A DNA stretch of 64,000 bases from Nemophila menziesii. Its lineage: Eukaryota; Streptophyta; Magnoliopsida; Boraginales; Hydrophyllaceae. Below are positions 24,758 to 35,899 of this stretch, piece by piece. Position numbers and translations under genes: made by a program. Every line of letters starts with the position of its first letter. Positions within the stretch are counted from its first letter, which is position 1. The notes beneath the pieces were generated by a model, which worked only from the letters and a program-made list of their open reading frames with translations, had not been told where the DNA came from and made no database searches. The DNA lies in NCBI GenBank assembly GCA_029959085.1, contig JARWIR010000008.1:16478001-16542000 (forward strand), read 5' to 3'.

Positions 24758-26934
24758 GTGATGGCTCTTGCGAAGGTGTTGTGTGAGGTTTGAAGGGTGG
24801 GATTTCTTTTCCATCTACTTAATTATATTGGGGAAAGTTGGGGTTTTAGTTCAGGGACCATGGAAAGCTTCTTGTTTGCCGTATTAATTATTGTGTACAT
24901 GTTTGTATTAAAGAATTAGTATTACAACAGAGTAAAAACTTTCAAAGAGGAAACATGTTTGACTTCACCGGTCCAAGTAATATATTATTTACATTTACAT
25001 TATTATAAAAAATAAAATGATAATAGTAAAAAAAATCTAAAATATAATAAATTAGTTTTAAAATATATTTTTAATAGATAAAAATCCGTCAAATTATATA
25101 TCTTGAAATTATTAATGGAATGACTATAGTAAAAAGATAAGCTCAAATTAATAACAAATTCTTAAATTTCATTCTTAACAAAAAAAAAAAAGAATTTTTT
25201 CCTATATCAGTATAAAATTACAGGATTAATTTCAAATTAATCATCTTTATTATATTTATCTTTCATTTTAAATTTTAATGTTAAATCAATTGTTTTTAAT
25301 TATATAATAATCATAATACAATTTTTTCTTTTTATATTAAAATTCGGCGACCTCTGCCTTCCACTATTACCAACTCATGCATTCACCATAACTACCACCA
25401 CTACCTCATACATTTAACACCGGCCACCACTAGCCACCTTATGCATCCACCACCACCACCTACCATAACCCACCACCGCATCCACCATCACCACAACCAC
25501 CACTGCCACCTCATACATCCATTATTCTCCGCCGGCCATCATCACATACTCTCATAACCATCATCGACTAGTTTTGCTACCGCCGTCACCACCAGTCACC
25601 ATTAGCTACTTCTATCTCACGAGCGCGTCAGTAAATATTAAAAAAATGTATTTTTTTAACGAGTAAAATTAATATTTACGTCTATATTTTATTTTAATTT
25701 TTTTGATTTTTTTTTTTAATTTCGATATACCGTTTTATGCGTTGCTATAACATACAAAAATAGATTTGTCAATTCCACCATACGCGGGCGTCCTTAAATT
25801 TAAAAAAAAAATCATAATTCATTCCAAAAAATCAAATAAATTAAAAAAATTATTTTTTGATAAGGCAAATTCATATCTATATCTGTGAATTTTTCCTATT
25901 TGTTTCTTTTTAATAAAGAAAATTTGATATTCAAATTTATGTATTTCTACGATACACAAAAATATATTTATGTATTCTTATAACACACAAAATTATAGAG
26001 TCAGTCTAAAGCAATTCATTCTTTAACAAAATCATTAGTTTCTTTATTAATATCATATACTCAATTTTTACTCGTTTTTAACTATTTTGATATATTATCT
26101 TTTTGTTTAACCCCTTTTTGTTATTTTGTGTGTTGATGTAATTACAACAACACACAAATTCACTTTTTCTCTTCCAGTCAACCTCTTTCTGTTTGTGAAT
26201 TTGTGTATCACAGAAACACACAAATCGAATTTGTAGACCACGCCTAATAATCTCTTCTTATTAAATGCCTCAAATAAGAGTTTACACTAAAATCTATTTT
26301 CCACTTTCCATTAAATTCTTGTTTGTCTTTTACCTACTATATATAATAAATTTAATATATAAAATTAAAAAACCCTAAAAACACATTACACTGGCTCTTC
26401 TCCAACAACTTCTCTCTTTTTTACCTTGTGACCCTAAAAACATAAGAATAACCAAGCTATATGTTTCTTATATATACTATAAAGTTTGTTTCCATGACTT
26501 TAGAGGTCAATCAAAAAAAAAAGACAAATAAAAAAAATTGGATGAGAAATTTACCAAACAACTATCCCAATTAAATTTCAATTCGATATCAAAAAAAAAT
26601 TTACCCATATTTTCTAATTTTATCACGTTTAGGTTTTTTTAATGTTTTATCGCCTATTAATTTGGGCATACACCCAAATATGCATGTTATATTGGCTTAG
26701 AAGATTTGTGTAAATATGGTGCCCCTATCAAGTTAGGCCCTAGGCAATGGCCAGATTGGCCTATCCCATAAGACATGCCTAATTAGAATGTCAATTATAG
26801 CAATACAAAATGGGTGACCGATTAAACTATGCCATCTTATAGGTTTTTATTCATTTTATGTACAAATATCCTTTCCTTATCTTTTCCTTTATATTTTTCT
26901 TTTTCTTTTGCTCCTCTAAAGCAGATATGCTTCT
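24758..26934. other. Gene-free AT-rich stretch with a CCA-rich island
   Basis: No gene could be supported. About 25,370-25,620 is a CCACCA/CATCAC-rich island followed by TTTTATGCGTTGCTATAAC near 25,735 and ACGCGGGCGTCC near 25,785, words reminiscent of Helitron 3' regions, but no hairpin plus CTRR end was confirmed. Short palindromic words around CACACAAATT occur at 26,150-26,230. Confidence 0.3.
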
Positions 26935-26943
26935 ACGGGGACT

Positions 26944-27498
26944 AAGGATGGCAACAGATTGCATTATTACAAAAAAGTCCAAAACTATATTCATAACCAT
27001 TTAATTTATCAAAAACCAAATCCTAACAGGTTTAAACCATTGGATTTACTTTTCAAAACCATAACCGAATAATTTAGATTCGGTTTTTTAAACGGATATT
27101 TGAATTTTAACCATAACCTTACTATAACTTTATAAATATATTGAATACTTTTAAAATATGATCACAAATACATAAAAATCTTCAAAATATATAAAATATT
27201 ATGTTGATACTTAATTAAATAACATCTTTGTTAAATTTAATATTTAGATTTTATTTTTATATATGAAAATACTTTTTTATTTATATTATTATAAAAATAT
27301 ACAAACATAGATAATAATAAACGAATTTTCGGTAATTCGGTTTTATTTTTATCTAAAGCCATTACCTAACGGATTTAACCATCTGTTACACTTTTTAAAA
27401 CCATAACCTAACAATTTTTTCCATGGTTGCATAATCGGATTTTAATTGGTTCCAATTTCATTAATTTTGGTTTTAAACCATAACCATTGCCATCCCTA
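26944..27498. mobile_element. 555-bp MITE, inverted family member, perfect 9-bp target duplication
   Basis: This element is a reverse-oriented relative of the MITE at 21,946-22,512. It starts AAGGATGGCAACAG, ends GCCATCCCTA and carries the same AACCGAATAA-type interior. It is flanked by ACGGGGACT at 26,935-26,943 and 27,499-27,507. This perfect 9-bp duplication is the best evidence for the termini and for Mutator-like mobilisation of the family. It lies immediately upstream of a helicase pseudogene fragment. Confidence 0.85.
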
Positions 27499-27539
27499 AC
27501 GGGGACTGTGTTGAGTCATTCTGAATGAAAAAAGTGAGA

Positions 27540-28060
27540 TTGGGTGGACAACCATTATATGTTGTTATAATATTCAACGACTCATCGTTCATTGACTATA
27601 TTCTCAATGGTGACACCAAAGAAAAGTTTGTGAATGAGGATGCATTTCAAGGTCAGGAAAGGAGCGTAAATATAGTGTCGTGTGTTCGTGCTTCCAGTCA
27701 TGGTGTGGCATTCATGGCAAATATACGAAGAATGAGTGGTGCGCTCACTTCTGTAAGAAGAGCTTTCTAGGTAAGATAATAATTATTCTCTTTAGTTTCA
27801 TGTTTAATTATTGAGTATATAAACAAAATTAATCTTTTACTTAGCTTCTGATGGATATATTTGATTTTTCTCGGATAGATTATGGGTAATATACGATGAT
27901 TGGGTTGCAGTTATTTCTAATTCCAAATAAAGAAACTGTTCGATGGATATAAAGTCTCTTCCCAAGAAGTTTTTGGGGCCTAAATCCAAAACGTCTAGCA
28001 ATAGTTCATGTTGTATGAGGCAGAGCACTACCAGGCCCTGCTAGCCATGCACTAGGTTGA
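27540..28060 (+). pseudogene. SEN1/UPF1-like RNA helicase C-terminal fragment
   Basis: The plus-strand frame at 27,525-27,770 contains VNEDAFQGQERSVNIVSCVRASSHG... and then FMANIRRMSGALTSVRRAF. This matches helicase motifs V and VI of superfamily 1 SEN1/UPF1-type helicases, normally VDAFQGQE and RRMNVALTRAR. The motif VI arginine-rich core is damaged (TSVRR instead of TRARR). A GTAAG donor follows at the end of the exon. After a short intron, about 27,876-28,040 encodes IMGN, then DWVAVISNSK-stop-RNC and DIKSLPKKF, the usual continuation in the plant SEN1/MAA3-type proteins. An in-frame stop and a frameshift confirm a pseudogene. Upstream helicase motifs are not present. Confidence 0.65.
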
Positions 28061-29154
28061 TCTTGCTCGTATACAAGACAAGCACGCCAAGTATAGGAAG
28101 GATGAGGAGACCCGCCTGGGTATTTTTGGGGAATGGGGAAATATGGTCTTAAGACACAAGAATTTAATTAGGCCCTTGAAAGAAAACTTGTAAATCCATG
28201 ACCCTTAGTGTTATGGTAGAAGCTAAAACCTTTAGGATAATTATCTTTTCAAAGAATGATCAAAGATATGTACACGTGAAATTTGTCACATGTTGCATCA
28301 TGACTAGGTTGTAGGGAATTTTGTAAGAATAAAATTGTTTAATTCATTGTTGTACCAACTGTATTTTGTAATAATTAATGAAGAATTTGGATTATCAATT
28401 CCCATTTTTGTTTCTTATTAGACATAAAATTGGATAACTACAATCATTTTCTGTTACTATTTTAATTTATGAAGAAAAACATCACACAAGAAATAAAGAG
28501 TTAAAAGCTTCAAGTTTCAATAGGCCAAGGTGAATAATAGATATATATTCCAAAAAGAAATGCATCAGATATTTGTAATGTTCTATATGGTGCAAATGCA
28601 ATGATATAGTTCCTTTCTCACTTCTTAATCCTCTTGATGTCGAACTTAGTGATATTACCACTAATGTCCATACTTGTCTAGAACCAGATGCTTCATTTAA
28701 TGTATACCTTCTTTTACCTCTGCTCAGTATGCATCAACCTATGTTCTACTCACGTCTCACATTTACAAGTATTTGGATGTCATCGGTTTTCCACAAAAAC
28801 TGCTCATACAAATAAGTTTGAGAGTTGGTGCTTGAATGCATCTTTATGGATATCCTTTTGCCATAATATATACCCATTCAAATAACTATTGAGATTAGTA
28901 GTATAATGGGCATCCTACATCATGGTACAAAAATGCAATTATATTACTCATAATAGAATCGAGAGTAAAACAGGGCCAAAACAGGTTCAAACACAAATTT
29001 AAAGAAGAATAATGTGATTAATTAAAATCTAATTACTAAATCACATTCACTTTCTTAATTGTTCCATCACCAACTCTCTCACTTTGTAGACACTAAACTC
29101 TCCTTGTAAACAATAACACCGTTTAGTTCATAACCTTGACATTTTATCATTGCA

Positions 29155-29155
<1 letters not shown>
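28061..29155. other. Gene-free stretch
   Basis: Nothing supportable as a gene. Some further SEN1-like downstream sequence may lie at 28,060-28,150, but it is broken by stops. Confidence 0.35.

Positions 29156-29212
<57 letters not shown>
29156..29212. repeat. (AT)n microsatellite
   Basis: A pure run of AT dinucleotides of about 57 bp. Confidence 0.95.
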
Positions 29213-29214
<2 letters not shown>

Positions 29215-29920
29215 GCTATTAACTCATCGAGTCCACGGACAATTAACAGTTTCCCATCAAGTCCAACCCACCCTAAAAGTATGATATGCCCTCTGCTCAA
29301 CTTAATTTCGTTTGACTTACCAAAACAAACTACCTTTATTACATGCAATCATTCAAATAACCTCAAAACTAGACATCAGATAGAAATCAAACATGCAACC
29401 CATCGTCTCTTTTCCTCCGAACCAAAGAAACCCTACCGATACATATCTCTGCAATCAATAATGGTGAAGACAAAGAAGAAGTAGCCACCCACAGATGATG
29501 TCGTTGAAGGTAAGGTTCCCACTGCTCATCGCATATCACTGTGAAGGATACAAACAAGGTATTTATATCTTATAAGATTATAGGTCTAAAACATGTCGCC
29601 CTTAACTTGTCGTACTTTCTCAAATGTTAACAAAAAAATCTATAACAGCTTACTAACCCACCAAGATACAAATGTAACTCATTGTTTTACCCACACACAC
29701 CATCGCTTCTAGAATAGCTACAGTTGAGCATACCACCAAAATACTCACTGTACCCACTGATTTTGTCCACACACACACCACCATATTTTACCTACTAATA
29801 AACTTAACTTAACTCTATCTGACTTAATATAGAGGGTTGTTCCCAGTGGCTTTTTTTATTGTTCTTGGTGTAGTTTGCTTGTATCAAAATGAATGAAACC
29901 ATTGCATATGGGATTGATAG
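29213..29920. other. Gene-free stretch
   Basis: Non-coding AT-rich sequence. A short plus-strand frame ending ATGGTGAAGACAAAGAAGAAG near 29,461 is too short and isolated to call. Confidence 0.35.
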
Positions 29921-29924
29921 TGAC

Positions 29925-30160
29925 AATAACAAACTTTCCGTCGTGTGAAGGCTATAATTAAGGGATTTAGTAGATATGCTTTTAAAGTGGAATCTAATAA
30001 CAAACTTGCCATCGTGTAAAGACTATAATTAATGGATTCAATAGATATGCTATTAAAATGGAATCTGTTATAGAAGATAATTATAGCATATGATCTAATT
30101 AAATCTGTTAAAGAAGATAATTATGCCATATGATCTAAATCATTGATTATAAAGGTAGAA
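29925..30160. repeat. Two adjacent short tandem duplications
   Basis: A unit of about 72 bp beginning AACAAACTTTCCGTCGTGT is repeated immediately (29,927 and about 29,999). It is followed by a ~39-bp unit TCTGTTA-AGAAGATAATTAT...ATGATCTAA present twice (about 30,065 and 30,105). The copies differ at roughly one base in ten. No coding content. Confidence 0.7.
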
Positions 30161-30216
30161 ACTGAATTAAGTTAAACTTTAGACTTTTTGGGTAGGTAAT
30201 AATTCAGTGGACTGTA

Positions 30217-30220
<4 letters not shown>

Positions 30221-30267
<47 letters not shown>
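30221..30267. repeat. (AT)n microsatellite
   Basis: A pure AT dinucleotide run. It ends at TTAGGTAAAACCCG, which begins a ~70-bp segment also found twice at 35,530-35,672. Confidence 0.9.
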
Positions 30268-30269
<2 letters not shown>

Positions 30270-30345
30270 GTAAAACCCGTTTCTGAAGACACTCAAGAAA
30301 AAATTTGTTTAGTTGACGGGAATCAAACCTCGGTTTTATGGATAA
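30268..30345. repeat. Dispersed segment containing a B-box-like sequence
   Basis: The segment AGGTAAAACCCGTTTCTGAAGACAC... GACGGGAATCAAACCTCGG is a relative of the duplicated units at about 35,530-35,672. The GGAATC(G/A)AACC(C/T) part, read in reverse, resembles a tRNA T-arm/B box. There is no cloverleaf or A box at the right distance. Confidence 0.4.
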
Positions 30346-30575
30346 AGTCAAGGTTAAGGTTAAGGATAAGGTTAAAGTTTAGGATTTAAGATTTAAGGTT
30401 CAAGATTAATATCTAATAAGATATAAGTTTTAAGGTAAACAATTAGCGCGATTAATCTTTATTTGGTTAAGATTAAGCTTAAGATGAAAGTTAAGGTTAA
30501 GATTAAAAGTTCAAGATTAAAAGTTTAAGATTAAAAGTAAAGTTTAAGGTTAAATGTTACCGTTAAGAGTGAACC
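30346..30575. repeat. Degenerate AAGGTTA-type heptamer-like array
   Basis: AAGGTTA, AAGATTA, AAGTTTA and GGATAAGGTTAA-like words recur densely over about 220 bp, with interruption near 30,400-30,450. It is not the TTTAGGG telomere repeat. It appears to be a diverged short-period tandem repeat. Confidence 0.6.
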
Positions 30576-31236
30576 CTATTTTTTTCAATAACGCTTGAAT
30601 AACCAGGGTATAACATTAAAAAAAAAACTCATTTAGGTCGTTTGTTCATGGATTGATGAGTAGAGAAGTGTTTTCTGAAAAGGGCACAAAACTTATATTG
30701 TATGGCTGACCTAGTCAATTAGAGTGGCCTCATTCCCAAATATATTATGAATTTTCATTAATCAGAGCCATGAGAGAAAGCGCACTACTCATGATGTCTA
30801 TAACTGCATTTGCTTTCTCAAACCGACTCTTACTAACCTCACTCTCATCTAATAAATATTAATATACACAGCATTAAAAGCCTCTCAAGTATAATAAAGA
30901 AAACCCATCTTATTAATTTGTCTCTTGATTTTAAAAGACCACACATAAGCCAAATGGGCAAAAAGTAACATTTAAACCAGGTTTATAATTATTTACACAT
31001 GTTTGCCCAATCTTCTGCTGCAAGTTTCTCATGCTTTACCATATAGTTCTCTGAATAATTTCCAAAATGATCAAATCATTCAGCCATAGATACCCATGGT
31101 GTCAATAAACCGTCCTTTCAGAATGAAGAAAATAATGTAAAGTAGCCCACAAAGTCTTTATATTCATATGTAAATCTCCTCAACGCTTTCCATAGACTTG
31201 TAAGATTTAGTTATCTCAATCATATGCGCAAACTTA
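30576..31236. other. No supported gene
   Basis: AT-rich sequence. A minus-strand stretch at about 30,990-31,130 translates to TPWVSMAE...FGNYSENYMVKHEKLAAEDW with a stop, which looks like a diverged exon that could belong to the lipase fragment to its right, but I cannot place it. Confidence 0.3.
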
Positions 31237-31434
31237 TTAATCAACTTTTCTAAAAAGCATAGTGAGTCTATCAAAATTTGCGTATCGTGAAATATTTGTA
31301 GAAATAGATGTTCCGAGAAGATGAAATATGCCTTCTACACCAAGTTTCACAAAGATATGTAAAGCTTCAGGTGCATCTGCAAGCATGAGTAATGAAGCAA
31401 TAGGTTGAACTTCATCATCACTATCTTCAGACAC
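31237..31434 (-). pseudogene. Unrecognised exon-like fragment downstream of the lipase exon
   Basis: The minus-strand frame encodes SEDSDDEVQPIASLLMLADA... LGVEGIFHLLGTSI, a helix-rich sequence that might be a further exon of a decayed gene. It lies about 120 bp downstream of the class 3 lipase exon on the same strand. I do not recognise a family. It is listed because its composition is more protein-like than neighbouring frames. Confidence 0.25.
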
Positions 31435-31552
31435 TCCAGAAGAAATGCAAATGTCTTTTACTTGATGTCATACATAATCTAAAATCACCATGTATAAATT
31501 TCTTCTCTCGAGTTTGATAGTACTGACTGCATAAGTTAATTTATTTATAGTT

Positions 31553-31735
31553 TTATATTCTCAGAAAATTATGCAAGAGATCTAAAACATTATGAATTTT
31601 TGAGCTGCAAAAGCTTACCCTCAGTCCCAAAAAAGTAGCAATAGCTCCTCCAAGAGAGTGTCCCATAATGCGAACATTATACCCATCACACTCGCATCCC
31701 GGGCTAAGCAATGTTGAAAGTAAACCACCTATCAT
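31553..31735 (-). pseudogene. Class 3 lipase exon fragment (GHSLGG motif)
   Basis: The minus-strand frame encodes SPGCECDGYNVRIMGHSLGG followed by AIATFLGLR and a GTAAGC splice donor. GHSLGG is the GxSxG nucleophile elbow of class 3 (fungal-type) lipases, which hydrolyse acylglycerols or phospholipids. The context GYNVRIMGHSLGGA fits plant mono/diacylglycerol lipase-like proteins. Only this one exon is convincing; the oxyanion lid, the aspartate and the histidine exons were not found. A duplicated CTGAGGATAAGC donor-like sequence lies about 220 bp upstream on the same strand (31,843). It is most likely a gene relic or captured exon. Confidence 0.55.
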
Positions 31736-32900
31736 TCATATGATCCGGATATGTGATTTAATTCACGGAGAACAAATTAACCTATGCTTACCATTTTCAG
31801 ATCCTTCAACCTGTGTGCAAAGATAACAAACTCCATGCTTATCCTCAGTCCCAAAAATTGGAAATTGAGGATATTGAAATACAAAAATGAATAAAAAAGA
31901 AAATTAGATTGATTATATAAAAAAAAAATTAGATTGATTGTACAAAAGAAAATTAGATTGATTATATAGTTTGCCTTCAACATTCTAACAAAGAAAAAAA
32001 CACTTTAAACTACATTCTATTAGCATTAATGATAAGGACACCACCATGATAAGGACATTTCCACGCAAATCAACTCAGTAAATAAATAAATGATAACTAA
32101 TATATAAAATAAATATCACACTTAGAGAATTCCTAAATTCACCCATCTTCGTGATAATTACCCAGTAAATAAATGAATGATAGTGAATATAGGATCAAAA
32201 TAGGTTTTCTTAAATAAAACCAGAGTATCAGCAAAAATCCATAAATTCAAAATTTATATAAATAAAAAAACTTTTAATCTTTGCATATTATAACATTATA
32301 ATATAAAAAACATTACCCTTTAGAAAATAGCAATAAAAAAGAGTTGTAGCACTGATTTCTTACCAATAAAAAAAGATCATACCCACTGATCATATCCACC
32401 CAACGGGCATTAACAATCTAATAAATAAATAATATATGATTTACAAAAAAGATATTAGCAATATATGAAGTTGAAAGTCTAAGATTTTTAAATCATGTAA
32501 ACAATCAGAATTGGAGTTTTCTTACCTCTATTTTGAAGAAGCCTGAAGAAATATCAGTTACAAAACCTTGGCCCTAAACTCAGGAATAATCACTAATGTA
32601 ATAACCATCAGTCCACACACCTTACCTTAATCTTCTTCAATCTCAACACCCTTCTCATTTTAGCTTACAATAGTTCCATCATGTTCTCTTAATCCACCAG
32701 AAAGACATATATCCTGAATTACACAAATGTTGTACTTACTCAAGATGCATAATCCAAATACTACTTAGGAAGAAATTTTACATACCCCAAAAATAAATTG
32801 AAATTTTCAATTAACCAAAAAATCAATTGAAATACAAAATCAATTAAAATTCCACGTACCTCAAAAATCCATTTAAATTATTTTTATAAAGTTGAAATAA
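31736..32900. other. Gene-free AT-rich stretch
   Basis: No coding exon, terminal repeat or RNA gene could be supported between the lipase exon and the repeat region starting near 32,905. Confidence 0.35.
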
Positions 32901-32904
32901 AAAC

Positions 32905-33170
32905 CGATAGTAATGGGTTCTTCACCAAGCCGGGATGATGATGGTGGATAATGGTTCCCTAGTGGAGGCGGTTTTCTTGTTCAAAAGAACGGCTTGGTCT
33001 TCTTAAAAATTGCAAAAGTGATTAAATTAGGTAAAAATTATAACTCGCAATTTTTAGACTTTCAATAGTAAAAATTAATTTTATTACCTTAATTTGGGTT
33101 CTTCGCGAGAATGATCCCCGAGTGGTTTTAGTTTTCTTGTACAGGAGAGCGGCTTGCTGGGTTTAATTCT
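32905..33170. repeat. Two of four copies of a GGGTTCTTCGCCAA...TGGCGG unit (left pair)
   Basis: A ~90-bp unit with the order GGTTCTTC(A/G)CCAAG, GATGATG, AATGGTCCCTGAGTGG, GGTTTTCTTGT, AGCGGCTTG recurs at about 32,915-33,000 and 33,097-33,165. Two more copies flank the tandem array on its right (34,958-35,040 and 35,148-35,235). The tandem array therefore sits inside a duplicated unit. Function unknown. Confidence 0.5.
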
Positions 33171-33185
33171 TAACTTTTATTTTTG

Positions 33186-34900
33186 GTCTGAAGATTTAGG
33201 GTTTAGACCATCCAGCAGTTGCGCCAATGGATATTACTGCAAAACAATTCAAAAAATGCAGTATAACACATTGTTTCTAATCAAATATAAGCTTTTATGT
33301 TAACAATCAGACCATTAAGAGTTGAATTGAGTTTTCTTTCCAGGTTCGAAGGTTTAAGGACCATCTCCAGCAAGTGCTCCAATAGATATTTACTGCAAAA
33401 CAATTCAAAAATGCAGTATAACACATTGTTTATAATCGAATATAAGATTTTATGTTAACAATCAGACCTTTAGAGTTCAATTGAGTTTTCTTTCCAGGTT
33501 CGAAGGTTTAAGGACCATCTCCAATAGTTGCTCCAATGGACATTGACTGCAAAACAATTCAAAAAATGCAGTATAACACATTGTTTCTAATCGAATATAA
33601 TCTTTTATGTTAACAATCAGACCTTTAAGAGTTAAATTGAGTTTTCTTTCCAGGTTCGAAGGTTTAAAGATCAACTCTAGCAGTTGCTCCAATGGATAAT
33701 TACTGCAAAACAATTCAAAAAATCCAGTATAACACCAAATACTCATGGGACCCGCAAAACTCACACAACATCTCCCTCCCCGTATACGTTATTCATAGCG
33801 CATCACTTCTCATACCGTAAAAGGCTCCACCGGTTGCTCCAATGGATATTTACTGCAAAACAATTCAAAAAATGCAGTATAACACATTATTTATAATCGA
33901 ATATAAGCTTTTATGTTAACAATCAGACCTTTAGAGTTGAATTGAGTTTTCTTTCCAGGTTCGAAGGTTTAAGGACCATCTCCATCAGTTGCTCTAATAG
34001 ATATTTACTGCAAAACAATTCAAAAAATGCAGTATAACACATTGTTTTTAATCGAATATAATATTTTATGTTAAAATCAGACCTTTAAGAGTTGAATTGA
34101 GTTTTCTTTCCAGGTTCGAAGGTTTAAGGACCATCTCCAGCAGTTGCTCCAATGGATAATTACTACAAAACAATTCAAAAAATCCAGTATAACACCAAAT
34201 AATCTTGGGACCCGCAAAACTCACACAACATCTCCCTCCCCGTATACGTTATTCATAGCGCATCACTTCTCATATAGTAAAAAGCCTCCAGCTGTTGCTC
34301 CAATGGATATTTACTGCAAAACAATTCAAAAATGCAATATAACACATTGTTTCTAATCGAATATAGTGCCTGTTTGGGATTGCTTTTCAAAATAATCACT
34401 TAAAATGATTTTAGATCTATAGTAATATTTTAGACTCTTAAAATCACTTTTAGGAAAAAGCATTAGATTAGTGATTATTAAAATAATCACTTAAAGTGAT
34501 TTTAGATGTCAAAATATTTTTTAATATTTTTTACAAATATTTTAATTTTAATCAAAAAGCGCTTTTAGCTCCAAAATAATCAATCCCGATCGGGCTCATA
34601 ATCTTTTATGTTACCAATCAGACCTTTAAGAGTTGAATTGAGTTTTCTTTCCAGGTTCGAAGGTTTAAGGAACATCTCCAGCAGTTGCTCCAATGGTTAT
34701 TTACTGCAAAACAATTCAAAAAATCCAGTATAACACCAAATAATCATGGGACCCGCAAAACTCACACAATATCTCCCTCCCCGTATACGTTATTCATAGC
34801 GCATCACTTCTCATATCGGAAAAAGCTTCCAACGGTCATAATAATGGCCATCGAATTTGTATTAATATATAATATATTATACTTAAATTAGATAATTCTG
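33186..34900. repeat. Tandem array of a ~154-bp unit with higher-order structure
   Basis: The unit reads TTTCCAGGTTCGAAGGTTTA ... CAGTTGCTCCAATGGATA, ACTGCAAAACAATTCAAAAA, GTATAACACATTGTTT and ATGTTAACAATCAGACC. GGTTCGAAGGTTTA starts fall near 33,343, 33,497, 33,652, 33,957, 34,119 and 34,655, spacing about 154-162 bp except where longer variants intervene. Three units (near 33,724, 34,188 and 34,730) carry an extra ~105-bp block with CATGGGACCCGCAAAACTCA and CGTATACGTTATTCATAGCG, giving a higher-order pattern. One unit is broken by the small element at 34,366-34,597. The unit length is not a multiple of three, so the apparent repeated protein on the minus strand is not a real product. Confidence 0.85.
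34366..34597. mobile_element. 232-bp MITE with 3-bp (ATA) duplication inside the tandem array
   Basis: The element runs from GTGCCTGTTTGGGATTG to CAATCCCGATCGGGCTC, so its ends are imperfectly inverted around GGGATTG/CAATCCC. Sister repeat units (for example near 33,594) show the empty site CGAATATAATCTTTT, which proves the insertion and a 3-bp ATA duplication (34,363-34,365 and 34,598-34,600). A PIF/Harbinger-type relation is likely from the 3-bp A/T duplication and the TGTTTGGGA-type end, though the usual target is TAA/TTA. Confidence 0.75.
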
Positions 34901-34947
34901 AAAAATTAATTTATTTTTAGAGTTACAATGGTTAAAATTTTTTTTTA

Positions 34948-35240
34948 CCTTAATTTGGGTTCTTCGCCAATCCATGTGATGATGGTGGGAATGGTCCCTG
35001 AGTGGCGGTAGTTTTCTTATGAATGAGAGAGGCTTGATTGGAAGGTGTATTTGTGAAGAGATTCCTTTCTATTTTTTGTACCAATGAATGCGAGTGTACA
35101 GAGATGAGTTTTAGGTTTTAGAGATTTATTGGTAAAAATTAATTTTTACCTTAATATATCTTCTTCACCAAGACGGGTGGATTTGGTGGAGAATGGTCTT
35201 GAGTGGCGGCTTGTTCTCTTGTTTAGAAGAGCCGGTGGAA
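34948..35240. repeat. Right pair of the GGGTTCTTCGCC...TGGCGG unit
   Basis: Copies at about 34,958-35,040 and 35,148-35,235 match the left pair at 32,915-33,165. Together they bracket the ~154-bp array, suggesting local duplication. Confidence 0.5.
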
Positions 35241-35527
35241 AGGTGAGCGAAGAGATTCCTTTTTTGCTTTTAGTTTAAATGCGAGTGTGAAGAGTTGAAT
35301 TTTAACTTGATTAATAAAAATGAGTTTATGAGAAATCTAAGGAGGTAAACGGGCTAATTTTGAGCTAAATAGGGAAGGAGGAAACAAATATTAAATAAAT
35401 AAGACATTAATGATTAAGTGGGACCCGAATCAATCCTGGCCACCACTTATGTTTAGCTAGATTTAATCCTAGCCACCACTTATGTGGGTAAATTTGAACC
35501 GTTGAAAAAACTCTGAAATATAATATA

Positions 35528-35680
35528 TACTAGGTAAAGCCCATGTCTGAAGACACTAAAGCAAAAATGAATTTCGTTAACAGGAATCGAACCCGGGTTA
35601 AAAAAAACCTGTGTCTGAAGACACTAAAGAAAAAATGAATTCTGTTGACAGGAATCGAACCCAGGTTCAAAAAAAAATAA
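35528..35680. repeat. Tandem duplication of a ~72-bp B-box-bearing segment
   Basis: The segment (T)GTCTGAAGACACTAAAG ... AACAGGAATCGAACCCGGGTT occurs twice in a row at about 35,544-35,600 and 35,613-35,671, with a third relative at 30,268-30,345. GGAATCGAACCCGGGTT read in reverse resembles a tRNA B box. No tRNA cloverleaf can be folded from it by eye. Confidence 0.5.
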
Positions 35681-35769
35681 TTAATAAGTGGGGCCAGAAT
35701 CAATCCTGGCCAACACTTATGTTTAGCCAGATTAAATCCTGCCACCTAGTATTCCTTCGTTACCCCCAT

Positions 35770-35899
35770 ACAGTCGTGGTTGCTCCTGTAAATTTAAAAG
35801 CTGTCCAAATACTCGGAATCATAATTGATGCAAAGTATATTGGTCCTAATAACACACTTTTCAAAGCAGGACACCTCGTTCTACTCTCGGTTAATGGAG
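35770..35899 (-). pseudogene. Captured 130-bp fragment of the AVT6E coding sequence
   Basis: These 130 bp align without gaps to 6,263-6,392, inside the AVT6E coding region (the segment encoding ...TSVLLGLIYFASTMIPSIW... AFKFTGATTA on the minus strand). About 13 mismatches give near 90 percent identity. The fragment is directly joined on its right to copy B of the duplicated block. It has no flanking AVT6E sequence on either side. It is evidence of gene-fragment capture or filler DNA, and it is not expected to be translated. Confidence 0.9.

Noticed and set aside
29079..29348. Minus-strand frame through the AT microsatellite
   Set aside because: Its middle is an IYIYIY run from the AT repeat and the rest has no domain.
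30346..30575. Interstitial telomere repeat
   Set aside because: The words are AAGGTTA/AAGATTA, not the plant telomere unit TTTAGGG or its variants.
33477..33764. Minus-strand frame with an apparent ~51-residue protein repeat
   Set aside because: The underlying DNA unit is about 154 bp, not a multiple of three, so the frame is lost between units; it is a satellite shadow.
35560..35672. Possible tRNA genes at GGAATCGAACCCGGGTT
   Set aside because: Only a T-arm/B-box-like word is present; no A box, anticodon arm or acceptor pairing at the right distances.
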